Shown in pieces: positions 62,561 to 64,000 of a stretch of DNA of 64,000 nucleotides (the stretch's first letter is position 1; every line of letters begins with the position of its first letter). The stretch spans positions 11,883,473 to 11,947,472 of the forward strand of contig JAQFVV010006215.1 in NCBI GenBank assembly GCA_028023455.1, read 5' to 3'. The notes under the pieces were generated by a model, which saw only the letters and a list, made by a program, of their open reading frames with translations, ran no database searches and had not been told where the DNA came from. The position numbers were made by a program, and so were the translations under genes. The DNA comes from Epiperipatus broadwayi (taxonomy: Eukaryota; Onychophora; Udeonychophora; Euonychophora; Peripatidae).

Positions 62561-63445
62561 AAAACATTTATTTAAAAATATCAAAAAAAAACATTTGTGG
62601 ATACATATATCGGAACATTACAAATAAAACAAAAATGTTCCCAACATAAACAAAAGTCATTACAAACTTAAAACTATTCTTTATGTAGTTTTTTTTTTTT
62701 TATAGATAAATTTTTTAATAATACAACACATACACTTGTACTGTGGGTGAAATGAGAATATAGTATAGACTAAACCCAGTTATTTACTTTACATATATAA
62801 ACATTTATTCACTTGTTTTAATTACGATCTATTTGATTGATTTTATATTAAATTCTAATCTTTTAAAGATTAGCTGTGCTGAATTCTCAGCAACAGCCAT
62901 TTTGTGCATGGATGTTATATACGTTCTGGCACAATATTTATACTAAGATTGCCATATAACTTTAAAAGGGTGATATAGTGCCAATGGCAAGGACCTGCTA
63001 GTGAATGGAATCATATCTAATGATCAACAGTTTATCAAAATGTATTTTACATGGCTAATATTCAAAATATTTATTAGTTCTGATGTGAAAAGATTTTATT
63101 ATTAAAAAGACTATGTACACCTTTTGGTTATATATTTATATTATGTGTATGTTATAAAACATTAATTATCCATAATTTTTTTATTTTTTTTAATTGTTTG
63201 TTTCATTTTTATTAAAGATTCCATATAATAAAATAACTCTGAAATGGAGATCCAAAAATTGGCCTGATGGACACTATTCTACTGTTACTTTGGAAATGCA
63301 TCAGAAGGATGAATGTACAGATATAATAATGAAACAGACTGGAATCCCTGAAAATGATGTAGAACGCACTCAACAAGGATGGGAAAATTATTATTGGCAA
63401 AGCATAAAACAAACTTTTGGTTTTGGAGCCCGCCTCTTAAGATAA
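12899..63445 (+). CDS. AHSA1: AHSA1/Aha1, activator of Hsp90 ATPase (8 exons, 348 aa)
   Basis: Cytosolic co-chaperone that binds the Hsp90 dimer and stimulates its ATPase. The coding sequence joins eight exons: 12899-12978, 28994-29076, 29167-29277, 31424-31509, 33700-33915, 45829-45969, 56451-56552 and 63218-63445. All introns are GT/AG and all phases agree, giving 349 codons including the stop (about 10 residues longer than the human protein, as recalled). The N-terminus MAKWGEGDPRWIVEER and the NVNNWHW motif (residues 21-27) are family signatures. The Aha1 N domain covers roughly residues 30-170, including KLIFFYEW and IEIPNLSEEN. A variable serine/threonine-rich linker covers about 175-210. 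The C-terminal START-like AHSA1 domain runs from about 214 to 348 and ends GFGARLLR. The start has a good context (A at -3, G at +4). Introns 1, 5, 6 and 7 are bloated with transposons. The call is from conserved sequence; expression is inferred. Confidence 0.97.
12979..14579. other. First part of AHSA1 intron 1
   Basis: Mostly A+T-rich. A GC-richer segment at about 13330-13740 stands out and reads like transposon-derived sequence, but no protein or repeat family could be named. Its minus-strand frame at 13526-13720 has no recognised motif. Confidence 0.4.
14580..15290 (+). pseudogene. LINE-C 3' end (reverse transcriptase C-terminus), decayed
   Basis: Conceptual translation across several frameshifts and stops gives LDVQHKLQ-AAAAFNKLKDR, then a YGCETWTL-like segment, then a cysteine/histidine-poor remnant of the tail (ICGSQIYLYNHSEA). 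This is the C-terminal region of endonuclease/reverse-transcriptase LINEs. It aligns by eye over its whole length with 27850-28600, including the closing poly-T then GGAG and TTAGAATGGC. It is inactive and 5'-truncated. Confidence 0.65.
15291..17090. other. Unassigned part of intron 1
   Basis: A+T-rich. It holds a hairpin with a perfect 14-bp stem: TCACTTTAGACTTC at 15977-15990 pairs with 16026-16039 across 35 bases. The stretch at 16040-16560 reads like a heavily decayed coding element on the + strand but no family motif is secure. Confidence 0.4.
17091..17690 (-). pseudogene. Merlin-like (IS1016-type) transposase, N-terminal fragment
   Basis: The open frame 17552 to 17325 on the minus strand encodes 75 residues ending CRRRYSIRHEMWFEGC. 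A CLCGGLMKL segment precedes it, giving the zinc-ribbon-plus-R-R-S-I-R arrangement of Merlin/ISXO2-like transposases. After a stop, further family-like sequence continues to about 17190 (WDELIVKHIGAELEMCL, then LRELCREALFK in another frame). No DDE catalytic core is present. The left end (GGTAATACATCG at 17091, then GGCGCTGTTT) resembles the TIR at 5468/7044. The right end near 17690 is uncertain. Confidence 0.5.
17691..17934. other. Short spacer in intron 1
   Basis: A GC-richer patch at about 17820-17935 follows an A+T-rich stretch. No assignment. Confidence 0.3.
17935..18660 (-). pseudogene. LINE-B 3' end: RT C-terminal zinc-binding domain and 3' UTR
   Basis: The 100-codon frame 18368 to 18066 contains CKLCKKKIENIRHLLIEC, the CCHC pattern found at the C-terminus of many LINE reverse transcriptases. 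It is preceded by RMGSLATREY-like sequence. Upstream decayed coding continues to about 18660 (LYKRWDDCVKRIVEC). The frame ends WKWDGAEY and is followed by a roughly 130-bp 3' UTR down to about 17935. The same UTR recurs at 57291-57426 on the + strand, which confirms it as part of a mobile LINE. Truncated at its 5' end. Confidence 0.75.
18661..19190. other. Unassigned part of intron 1
   Basis: A+T-rich, nothing recognised. The 5' end of LINE-A may begin in or just after this stretch. Confidence 0.35.
19510..19867 (+). pseudogene. LINE-A copy 1, 5' part (endonuclease start)
   Basis: Reads NLKAEDAENPLTADPDSHLM then LSTYNCRSLSNERRLHKLEK, the latter resembling the start of an APE-type endonuclease (TWNVRTL...). 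It then continues GHTIRHK and a GFIVNKKW-like segment. The frame is cut at 19868 by a hAT element and resumes at 22739. The upstream leader peptide also recurs in copy 2 (TVDHLKAKNAKNPLIVNPD near 53.75 kb), so it belongs to the family. Confidence 0.75.
19868..22730 (-). mobile_element. hAT transposon inserted in LINE-A (hAT-1)
   Basis: Perfect 8-bp duplications GTATATCA at 19860-19867 and 22731-22738. The imperfect terminal repeats are CTAGAGTTCCCAAA on the left and CAAAAGTTCACAAA (reverse complement of the right end). The interior holds a decayed transposase on the minus strand. hAT elements make 8-bp duplications, so size, ends and coding content agree. Confidence 0.9.
20340..22073 (-). pseudogene. 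hAT-1 transposase pseudogene (ZBED/ZMYM6-like family)
   Basis: Read from 22073 leftwards. A BED-finger tail comes first (KPSKLADHLNRIHPDK), then FSLQLDESTLPINEALL with the first catalytic Asp, then SVVIDGAPAIVDCY with the second Asp and AVHCI. Next come LVLHTEVCWFSKGLYLARFF and a long helical part. The C-terminal dimerisation motif is FPLLYLAERGFSV near 20470. About 600 residues in all, broken by at least five stops or frameshifts, so inactive. The family's order of motifs is complete. Confidence 0.88.
22739..24978 (+). pseudogene. LINE-A copy 1, main part (endonuclease and reverse transcriptase)
   Basis: Continues the endonuclease from the base after the hAT duplication: ERVARLANQLNERYQMHIIQVYATTSSH, shown in outline, then KIVMGDFNTRIDK (about 22888). 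After an Arg/Lys-rich linker the RT motifs follow: MKKGKALGNDE (about 23790), LCFGFVDYEKAFES (about 24110), and a degraded YLG/TDG stretch near 24400. The tail reads LPHVRWIDEIRNFSDVMWRREAKNWRNW (about 24790-24870), typical of RTE-like endonuclease/RT LINEs. Many stops and frameshifts; no intact ORF. Confidence 0.85.
25000..25417. other. Unassigned part of intron 1
   Basis: A+T-rich, nothing recognised. Confidence 0.35.
25418..25510 (+). repeat. Half copy of foldback family R7
   Basis: TACTTGGTGTTATTCCTGCAACC and the following GATAGGAC-ACTTTTTACAT segment match the inverted arms of the hairpin element at 26188-26370. Confidence 0.5.
26188..26370. mobile_element. R7 foldback element (hairpin MITE)
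   Basis: Left arm 26188-26265 and right arm about 26286-26370 are inverted copies: TCTGCAATC, GATAGGAGGACTTTT, TATCAA and GCTAACTTT all recur in reverse complement. The loop is about 20 bp. A third, single arm lies at 25418-25510, so the unit has been copied. No duplication was established. Confidence 0.65.
26371..27849. other. Unassigned part of intron 1
   Basis: A+T-rich. The short frames at 26289-26519 and 27032-27229 resemble nothing. A GC-richer patch lies at 27030-27120. Confidence 0.35.
27850..28600 (+). pseudogene. LINE-C 3' end, second copy
   Basis: Aligns by eye with 14580-15290: the GCTGCTGC then TTTAATAATTTAAAA-type start, FKDA, a CWI-D-like block, the decayed zinc-binding tail and the TAGAATGAC after a poly-T run. 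It differs by a 13-G run at 28562-28574 where the other copy has GGAG. Ends about 400 bp before AHSA1 exon 2. Confidence 0.65.
28994..29076 (+). CDS. AHSA1: AHSA1 exon 2
   Basis: The acceptor AG is at 28992-28993 and the donor GTAAGG at 29077. The first G completes Trp27, followed by residues 28-54, including TEKNASPWSKERLKELL and an acidic TIDDDDV tail. The next intron is only 90 bp, in sharp contrast to the 16-kb intron before it. Confidence 0.96.
29167..29277 (+). CDS. AHSA1: AHSA1 exon 3
   Basis: Encodes residues 55-91 plus one base. It carries the conserved core of the Hsp90-binding N domain: GEATANNRK followed by KLIFFYEW and ITLNWSG. The glutamate at residue 68 appears to correspond to Glu67 of human AHSA1 (alignment from memory). 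The donor GTAATT is at 29278. Confidence 0.96.
29300..31260 (-). pseudogene. LINE-D endonuclease/RT relic filling intron 3
   Basis: Read on the minus strand from 31260. An endonuclease-end-like segment (LWIKIIIVVH) and a Lys/Glu-rich linker with IIEDRYGKTLEKK come first. Then follow the RT motifs DFRTISLISHVLK (about 29880), FGFR (about 29790), a DLKGTFYEINW-like block (about 29690), and YFADDIIVLENIENDIN (about 29420-29470), the YADD catalytic box. Frames shift many times. The relationship to LINE-A is not settled. Confidence 0.65.
30161..30277. repeat. 117-bp near-perfect hairpin
   Basis: Left arm 30161-30210 and right arm 30225-30277 pair over about 50 bp: GACTAAAAAACATG, ATTTCATAAAAGCATTT and GGCC all recur inverted. 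The loop is 14 bp. It lies inside the LINE-D relic of intron 3 in AHSA1 sense orientation, so it would fold in the pre-mRNA. Confidence 0.75.
31424..31509 (+). CDS. AHSA1: AHSA1 exon 4
   Basis: The acceptor TTAG ends at 31423. Two bases complete Gly92, then residues 93-120 follow, including YEGTIEIPNLSEENSPEDVD, a family-conserved beta strand and turn. It ends in phase 0 at the donor GTAATT at 31510. Confidence 0.95.
31510..32627. other. Intron 4, unassigned part
   Basis: A minus-strand frame of 126 codons (32572-32192) is open but has no recognised motif. Neighbouring minus-strand sequence at 31920-32180 has a coding feel (LNDQLEDFYNNIGDL) and may be an old element. Confidence 0.35.
32640..32880. 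mobile_element. R1 foldback element, copy C (internally deleted)
   Basis: Perfect 12-bp duplications TAAATTAATTAT at 32628-32639 and 32881-32892. Contains the head (TAAACATCACATGATCACC), a short remnant of the left arm, the end of M2 and the right arm. No M1. Confidence 0.88.
32719..32776 (+). ncRNA. Hammerhead ribozyme relic (R1-C)
   Basis: Core CTGATGA at 32734-32740 and stem I strand TCCTCA are kept. Stem II has decayed (AAGCC against TGTA) and the GAAA box has become AAAA, so it is probably inactive. Confidence 0.6.
32893..33699. other. Rest of intron 4
   Basis: A+T-rich, nothing recognised beyond the acceptor of exon 5. Confidence 0.35.
33700..33915 (+). CDS. AHSA1: AHSA1 exon 5
   Basis: Encodes residues 121-192. 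It contains the long helix of the N domain (LRKKGSNIIRHHLAQYISELKEEFSQGLILP), written here only in outline because such helices are typical of the family, then the start of the poorly conserved Thr/Ser-rich linker. The donor GTAAAC is at 33916. Confidence 0.95.
33916..35516. other. Start of intron 5, unassigned
   Basis: A+T-rich, with several A/T homopolymers. Nothing recognised. Confidence 0.35.
35525..36045 (-). mobile_element. Deleted hAT element (hAT-3, 521 bp)
   Basis: Perfect 8-bp duplications TATATGCA at 35517-35524 and 36046-36053. The ends are CAGGGCCGG on the left and TGGGGTCGG on the right (reverse complement). The minus strand retains only the transposase C-terminus, FETFPISIASSEKFFKIEI then NKNIQRLIG and SIEHEIAANLD, which is the hAT dimerisation region. 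A non-autonomous deletion derivative. Confidence 0.88.
36054..38159. other. Intron 5, weak hAT relic and unassigned DNA
   Basis: At about 36215-36300 the + strand reads FPISVNSGRSFSELKLFVINN-like sequence, reminiscent of the hAT dimerisation motif (…SAERSFSKLKLIKN). Frames are broken and no ends were found. The rest, including 36600-37600, looks like decayed coding sequence without a nameable family. Confidence 0.4.
38160..39240 (-). pseudogene. Penelope-like element (PLE) 3' part, copy 1
   Basis: Read leftwards. QFGQDESNISLHIKESKHLN, then KEKLIKESLYIGEKPNLNR and NNVKNLVNYEE with a stop near 38560. This is the C-terminal block after the GIY-YIG endonuclease of PLEs (…ESLYI…NLNR…). A 3' non-coding part, about 38280-38540, matches 41560-41900 in inverted orientation. 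Its right side is cut by the hAT at 39253. Confidence 0.65.
39253..40873 (+). mobile_element. hAT element with intact ends (hAT-2, 1,621 bp)
   Basis: Perfect 8-bp duplications CCTTAGAG at 39245-39252 and 40874-40881. The terminal repeats share CAGTGTTTCCCAA for 13 bp. Subterminal GGTAC/GTACC motifs recur at both ends. It keeps only the C-terminal third of a transposase, so it is a deletion derivative; the clean ends suggest a rather young insertion. Confidence 0.93.
39577..40071 (+). pseudogene. hAT-2 transposase C-terminus
   Basis: One reading frame with two in-frame stops (39760-39762 and 39991-39993). MKYFPKPENTNENWISNPF comes first, then the dimerisation region FWLNIKDYEQLSEKALKLLL, PFTSTELIRRAFSS and LKNKYRNRLN. 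This matches the FAM200/SCAND3/ZBED5 type of hAT transposase. The catalytic part is absent. Confidence 0.9.
41155..41320 (-). pseudogene. PLE fragment, inverted copy
   Basis: On the minus strand reads RLQERDKNISYIRTTKNKL-like sequence (frame slightly broken). It pairs as a near-palindrome with 41345-41505, where the + strand reads CKRDNKNVSYVRTIKNKL. This is GIY-YIG-region PLE coding sequence in two orientations. Confidence 0.5.
41340..41910 (+). pseudogene. PLE 3' part, copy 2
   Basis: DKNSNVYLHVKECKL, then KSYKKRLIKESLYIERRK and NLVNY with broken frames: the same PLE C-terminal block as copy 1 but on the + strand. The following 3' part, including CCTTGAAAATGACCAT at about 41835, matches the inverted 38280-38400 region. 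The two copies therefore lie 3' ends outward around the hAT-2 insertion. Confidence 0.65.
41920..42610. other. Unassigned part of intron 5
   Basis: A+T-rich. Nothing recognised; the minus-strand frame 42524-42315 has no motif. Confidence 0.35.
42612..43125. mobile_element. R4 foldback palindrome
   Basis: Arms of about 220-250 bp, 42612-42861 and 42907-43125, with a short loop. Outer parts CACCAAGATTGATTAC and GATAATTC-GGACAAT recur inverted, as do the inner CCACCTTTTCTCATTTTC and TTAACC blocks. No coding sequence. No hammerhead core was seen, unlike R1 and R2. Target duplication not established. Confidence 0.75.
43290..45190 (+). pseudogene. Penelope-like element, longer relic (PLE-3)
   Basis: RT core at 44052-44357: MEEGSMGLSISGI (counterpart of …MGSPLSPI…) and YRECVDEVLVC, the YVDD catalytic box with its last Asp replaced by Glu. 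Then, across a frameshift, VNFLDLYIQ. Towards the 3' end come the GIY-YIG-domain tail FNWDDRKCKFKEAWFIANN and INKKRTVPLSKKW (about 44950-45050), a family landmark. The upstream half (43290-44040) is coding-like but heavily decayed. Ends near a T12G12 run at 45194-45217. Confidence 0.72.
45206..45217. repeat. Run of 12 G after 12 T
   Basis: T at 45194-45205 followed by G at 45206-45217. Confidence 0.95.
45220..45828. other. End of intron 5
   Basis: A+T-rich, nothing recognised before the exon 6 acceptor. Confidence 0.4.
45829..45969 (+). CDS. AHSA1: AHSA1 exon 6
   Basis: Encodes residues 193-239: the end of the linker, then the start of the C-terminal START-like domain (LELKESFKCTAEDLFRVFT). 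Phase 0 at both ends. The donor GTAAGC is at 45970. Confidence 0.95.
45970..47439. other. Start of intron 6, unassigned
   Basis: A+T-rich with homopolymers, including nine G at 46877-46885. No element recognised. No 3' LTR matching 51047-51256 was found at the left end of the Gypsy element. Confidence 0.4.
47440..48430 (-). pseudogene. Gypsy integrase relic
   Basis: Zinc-binding part: HPGIMHAKALSRRYVW and CTNCQRTV. Core: a HIDHTGPF-like first Asp, SDNGSSFSLAKFDNFL with the second Asp (about 47970), and YHPETNGLAKTVNQLKNAL. In the last segment the catalytic Glu of the family's NGLAE motif is replaced by Lys (codon 47879-47881). A basic C-terminal tail (RYIARIRRKKTYRSK) ends at 47501. Confidence 0.82.
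48560..49235 (-). pseudogene. Gypsy RT thumb and RNase H relic
   Basis: RPTNVKELQALLGLINFF leads into DFLKKNQVWKWTSVHEDAF. The RNase H follows with TTDASEYCVSHLISR, IAYASRTLSNAERNYSQIDK and TTDRKPL, keeping the D-E-D acidic residues although the frame is broken between them. Confidence 0.8.
49240..50270 (-). pseudogene. Gypsy protease and reverse transcriptase relic
   Basis: A protease-like SEVSLMSLKDW block near 50200 is followed by the linker LMDRNWFQSLG and the RT: VVVNKPDGKVSICRDYKGTIN, then FKYNRLPFRI. The catalytic box reads YYDN (49429-49440) instead of YxDD. Then come TLNINKCVW and a FLDHIISE-like end. Several frameshifts. Confidence 0.8.
50340..50995 (-). pseudogene. Gypsy gag relic
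   Basis: Starts MSVILQLQIGEFDVENTSKW at 50995. A single zinc knuckle, CLNCKKNGHVERNC (CX2CX4HX4C), lies at about 50410-50450. Stops interrupt the reading frame. The part between start and knuckle is poorly preserved. Confidence 0.7.
51022..51040 (-). other. Candidate primer-binding site
   Basis: Minus strand TGGCGCAGTTCGGCAGGAT, beginning with the TGG that pairs with a tRNA CCA end. The tRNA was not identified. Similar GCGCAGTCGG-type sites are common in animal Gypsy elements. Confidence 0.6.
51047..51256 (-). repeat. Gypsy 5' LTR (210 bp)
   Basis: On the minus strand it starts TGTCACCCCC and ends ATGCATACACA, so it has TG...CA ends. It contains AATAAA near 51095. The PBS lies six bases inward. 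Boundaries rest on these end motifs because the partner LTR is absent. Confidence 0.7.
52502..52897. mobile_element. R1 foldback element, copy D (best preserved)
   Basis: Duplications TATCATCTGTTA (52490-52501) and TATCATCAGTTA (52898-52909), 12 bp with one mismatch. It starts AACCACTAAACATCACATG and ends GAGAGTTTTGCCTTGTTTAAG (written as GAGAGTTTTGCC then TTGTTTAAG). Order: head, shortened left arm, M2, right arm. It sits inside LINE-A copy 2. Confidence 0.9.
52729..52787 (+). ncRNA. Hammerhead ribozyme, type I, apparently intact (R1-D)
   Basis: Stem I outer ATCCAA/TTGGAT (6 bp), internal loop GGC opposite TA, stem I inner TCTTCA/TGGGGA (6 bp with two G·U). Core CTGACGA at 52744-52750 (position 7 is free in the consensus). 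Stem II AGGC/GCCT with loop CACAA; GAAA at 52764-52767; stem III AC/GT with a TA loop; cleavage site GTC with C at 52773. All invariant core bases are present. Short stem III suggests action as a dimer, as in PLE and retrozyme hammerheads. Confidence 0.85.
53781..55246. other. Unassigned part of intron 6
   Basis: A+T-rich with long A and T runs (for example near 54370, 54451 and 54830). Nothing recognised. Confidence 0.4.
55404..55455 (-). ncRNA. Hammerhead ribozyme relic (R2 left arm)
   Basis: Minus strand: core TTGATGA at 55437-55443 (C3 changed to T); stem II from GAGCTG and CAACAT around GTT; GAAA retained; then TATGTA and TTGG. Stem I strand GGCCCAA. Confidence 0.6.
55883..55936 (-). 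ncRNA. Hammerhead ribozyme relic (R2 central copy)
   Basis: Minus strand: core CAGATGA at 55919-55925 (U4 changed to A); stem II TGCTG/CAGCG around GTT; AAAA in place of GAAA; then TATGTATATTG and GATC closing stem I. Confidence 0.55.
56284..56338 (+). ncRNA. Hammerhead ribozyme motif (R2 right arm)
   Basis: GATC and CCCAA (stem I, 3-base internal bulge), core CTGATGA at 56296-56302, stem II TGCTG/CAGCA with loop GTT, then AAAA where GAAA is expected (G12 lost), stem III AU-rich, then TTGGG and GATC. Only G12 departs from a full type I hammerhead. Confidence 0.65.
56451..56552 (+). CDS. AHSA1: AHSA1 exon 7
   Basis: Encodes residues 240-273 (AFTRG, LEAEDGGKFSLFNDNISGEFVEL), central strands of the START-like domain. 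The acceptor TTTTAG ends at 56450. Only 12 bp of original intron lie between this exon and the 3' target duplication of the R2 element. The donor GTAAGA is at 56553. Confidence 0.95.
56553..57168. other. Start of intron 7, unassigned
   Basis: A+T-rich. A patch at 56890-57060 is less A+T-rich and may be part of an unknown repeat. Confidence 0.35.
57182..57426 (+). mobile_element. R1 copy E fused to a LINE-B 3' tail
   Basis: Perfect 13-bp duplications TATATATCAAGTT at 57169-57181 and 57427-57439 enclose the whole unit. It starts AACATCACATGATC (R1 head), has a very short inverted repeat (CCACCCTGTGCCAAA and its complement), and runs to GTATGG at about 57290. From 57291 it continues as the LINE-B 3' UTR (GGATGGAGCAGAATAT...), matching the reverse complement of 17950-18085. 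Both parts therefore inserted together. Confidence 0.85.
57440..58919. other. Unassigned part of intron 7
   Basis: A+T-rich, with a GC-richer patch at 58540-58900. No protein or repeat family recognised. Could hold a solo LTR or other old element. Confidence 0.35.
58920..59210. repeat. Degenerate tandem array with TTAATTAA cores
   Basis: CTTAATTAACAAGTC, TTTAATTAACAAACTC, CTTTAATTAAATAAGCC, CTTTAATTAAATAAGTC and CTTAATTAATAAAATC recur at about 30-90-bp intervals with similar following bases (GTAATTA, CATTCATTT, TTTACCAAA). A hairpin of about 18 bp (TTATTTTTTTGA against its complement, 59057-59105) sits in the middle. Confidence 0.55.
59211..60350. other. Unassigned part of intron 7
   Basis: A+T-rich, nothing recognised. 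Confidence 0.35.
60351..60800. other. GC-richer island, unassigned
   Basis: Noticeably less A+T-rich than its flanks, with CpG-containing stretches (CGACCCACATACGCACCGAG, TTTCGCGCCACCCCC). No coding frame beyond 66 codons. Probably an insertion of unknown type. Confidence 0.4.
60801..61640. other. Unassigned part of intron 7
   Basis: A+T-rich apart from 61430-61520. Nothing recognised. Confidence 0.3.
61641..62200. other. GC-richer island, possible LTR or element fragment
   Basis: 61680-61890 and 62075-62190 contrast sharply in base composition with the rest of the intron. Overlapping open frames on both strands (61683-61895 and 61873-61655) have no recognised protein. CACCTAATAGA occurs at 61885 (reverse complement) and 62137, hinting at a repeat. 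Confidence 0.35.
62201..63217. other. End of intron 7
   Basis: A+T-rich with long A and T runs (for example 62530-62554). Nothing recognised before the exon 8 acceptor. Confidence 0.35.
63218..63445 (+). CDS. AHSA1: AHSA1 exon 8 with stop codon
   Basis: Encodes residues 274-348 and TAA at 63443-63445. It contains KWRSKNWPDGHYSTVTLEM and the family's C-terminal block, GIPENDVERTQQGWENYYW then IKQTFGFGARLLR. The acceptor AAAG ends at 63217. Confidence 0.96.
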   Translation: MPYNKITLKWRSKNWPDGHYSTVTLEMHQKDECTDIIMKQTGIPENDVERTQQGWENYYWQSIKQTFGFGARLLR

Positions 63446-63778
63446 GGAAATGCCTTCAATTGCACAACTAAAAATTAAAAAGAAAGAATTAAGAATCTAT
63501 TTATTTGTAAAGTGTAAATTCTATTCCAGATATTAAATACTCCTTTTTTTGTTTTTGCTATTTAATACCATTTGTTATTGTTTTTGTTGTTTTTTTTTTT
63601 AAACTTTATAATCTTATTATTTGCATAAAAATTTAGTTCAAATTCATATGTTCAAACACAATTATGTTTATTAGATTAGCATTTTCTCCATCCATTTTGT
63701 CTGGCCTGTTTTTTTATTTTTAAAGTTCATATATATTTATATTATAGCATTATATTAATTATTGAATAGATTTTTTAA

Positions 63779-63784
63779 AATAAA
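63779..63784 (+). promoter_or_regulatory. Candidate polyadenylation signal, proximal
   Basis: AATAAA, 334 bp after the AHSA1 stop codon. In such A+T-rich DNA the hexamer is common, so the choice between this and the one at 63914 is open. Confidence 0.4.
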
Positions 63785-63913
63785 ACAAAATTTAAAAATT
63801 AATTGAAAAGATTGTCGCATATTACAATGATTATGAGATCATATTTTATCAAAAGGACTCAACTTTTTTTAAAAGATCTAATTTGTAAGTTAAATAACAT
63901 TGTAATAAGTCTC

Positions 63914-63919
63914 AATAAA
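63914..63919 (+). promoter_or_regulatory. Candidate polyadenylation signal, distal
   Basis: AATAAA, 469 bp after the AHSA1 stop codon. Alternative to the site at 63779. Confidence 0.35.
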
Positions 63920-64000
63920 AATAATGACAAGGTTTTTAAAGTGTAAATTAGAAATTTGATATAGATTAATCAGAACGATGAATTTAAAACATCTGCACAC

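Larger units (their letters stand above)
63446..64000 (+). other. Presumed AHSA1 3' UTR and downstream DNA
   Basis: A+T-rich with several poly-T runs. It holds two AATAAA hexamers and no other recognisable feature. Confidence 0.5.

Noticed and set aside
1-64000. CRISPR arrays, operons, prophage or bacterial defence systems
   Set aside because: None seen. Introns, GT/AG splice sites and animal transposons show a eukaryotic nuclear region.

Overview
The window is animal nuclear DNA, strongly A+T-rich by eye, with one host gene and a dense load of transposable elements. There is no sign of bacterial, organellar or viral gene organisation, and no rRNA or tRNA gene or CRISPR array was seen. The phylum is not fixed by the sequence. 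RTE-like and other LINEs, hAT, Merlin-like, Ty3/Gypsy and Penelope-like elements together suit an invertebrate such as an arthropod, mollusc or cnidarian.

The one confident host gene is AHSA1 (Aha1, activator of the Hsp90 ATPase) on the + strand, from the ATG at 12899 to the TAA at 63445. Eight exons join in frame with canonical GT/AG borders into 348 codons. The gene covers 50.5 kb but only 1,047 bp (about 2%) is coding. A canonical three-unit heat-shock element lies 79-91 bp upstream of the ATG.

Region by region. 1-12.8 kb: upstream DNA with two foldback elements of family R1 and one Merlin-like TIR element. Intron 1 (16 kb): a LINE-C 3' end, a Merlin-like transposase start, a LINE-B 3' end, an RTE-like LINE-A split by a hAT element with a perfect 8-bp target duplication, a small foldback, and a second LINE-C 3' end. 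Intron 3: a decayed LINE-D and a 117-bp hairpin. Intron 4: an R1 copy. Intron 5: a mini-hAT, a cluster of Penelope-like (PLE) fragments interrupted by another hAT, a 514-bp palindrome and a longer PLE relic. Intron 6: a Ty3/Gypsy element with only its 5' LTR, a second LINE-A interrupted by R1, and the 1.16-kb palindromic element R2 ending 26 bp before exon 7. Intron 7: an R1/LINE-B chimera and several unassigned stretches.

The most notable result is that R1 (five copies) and R2 (one copy) both contain type I hammerhead ribozyme motifs in their inverted arms. Both have a unique head outside the inverted repeat and 12-14-bp target duplications, and R1 copy B and R2 share the same head-arm-middle layout. 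This points to retrozyme-like or Penelope-LTR-like non-autonomous retroelements rather than ordinary DNA-transposon MITEs. The copy at 52.5-52.9 kb has a ribozyme whose core and helices all look intact. PLE coding relics in the same gene are a possible source of trans-acting machinery.
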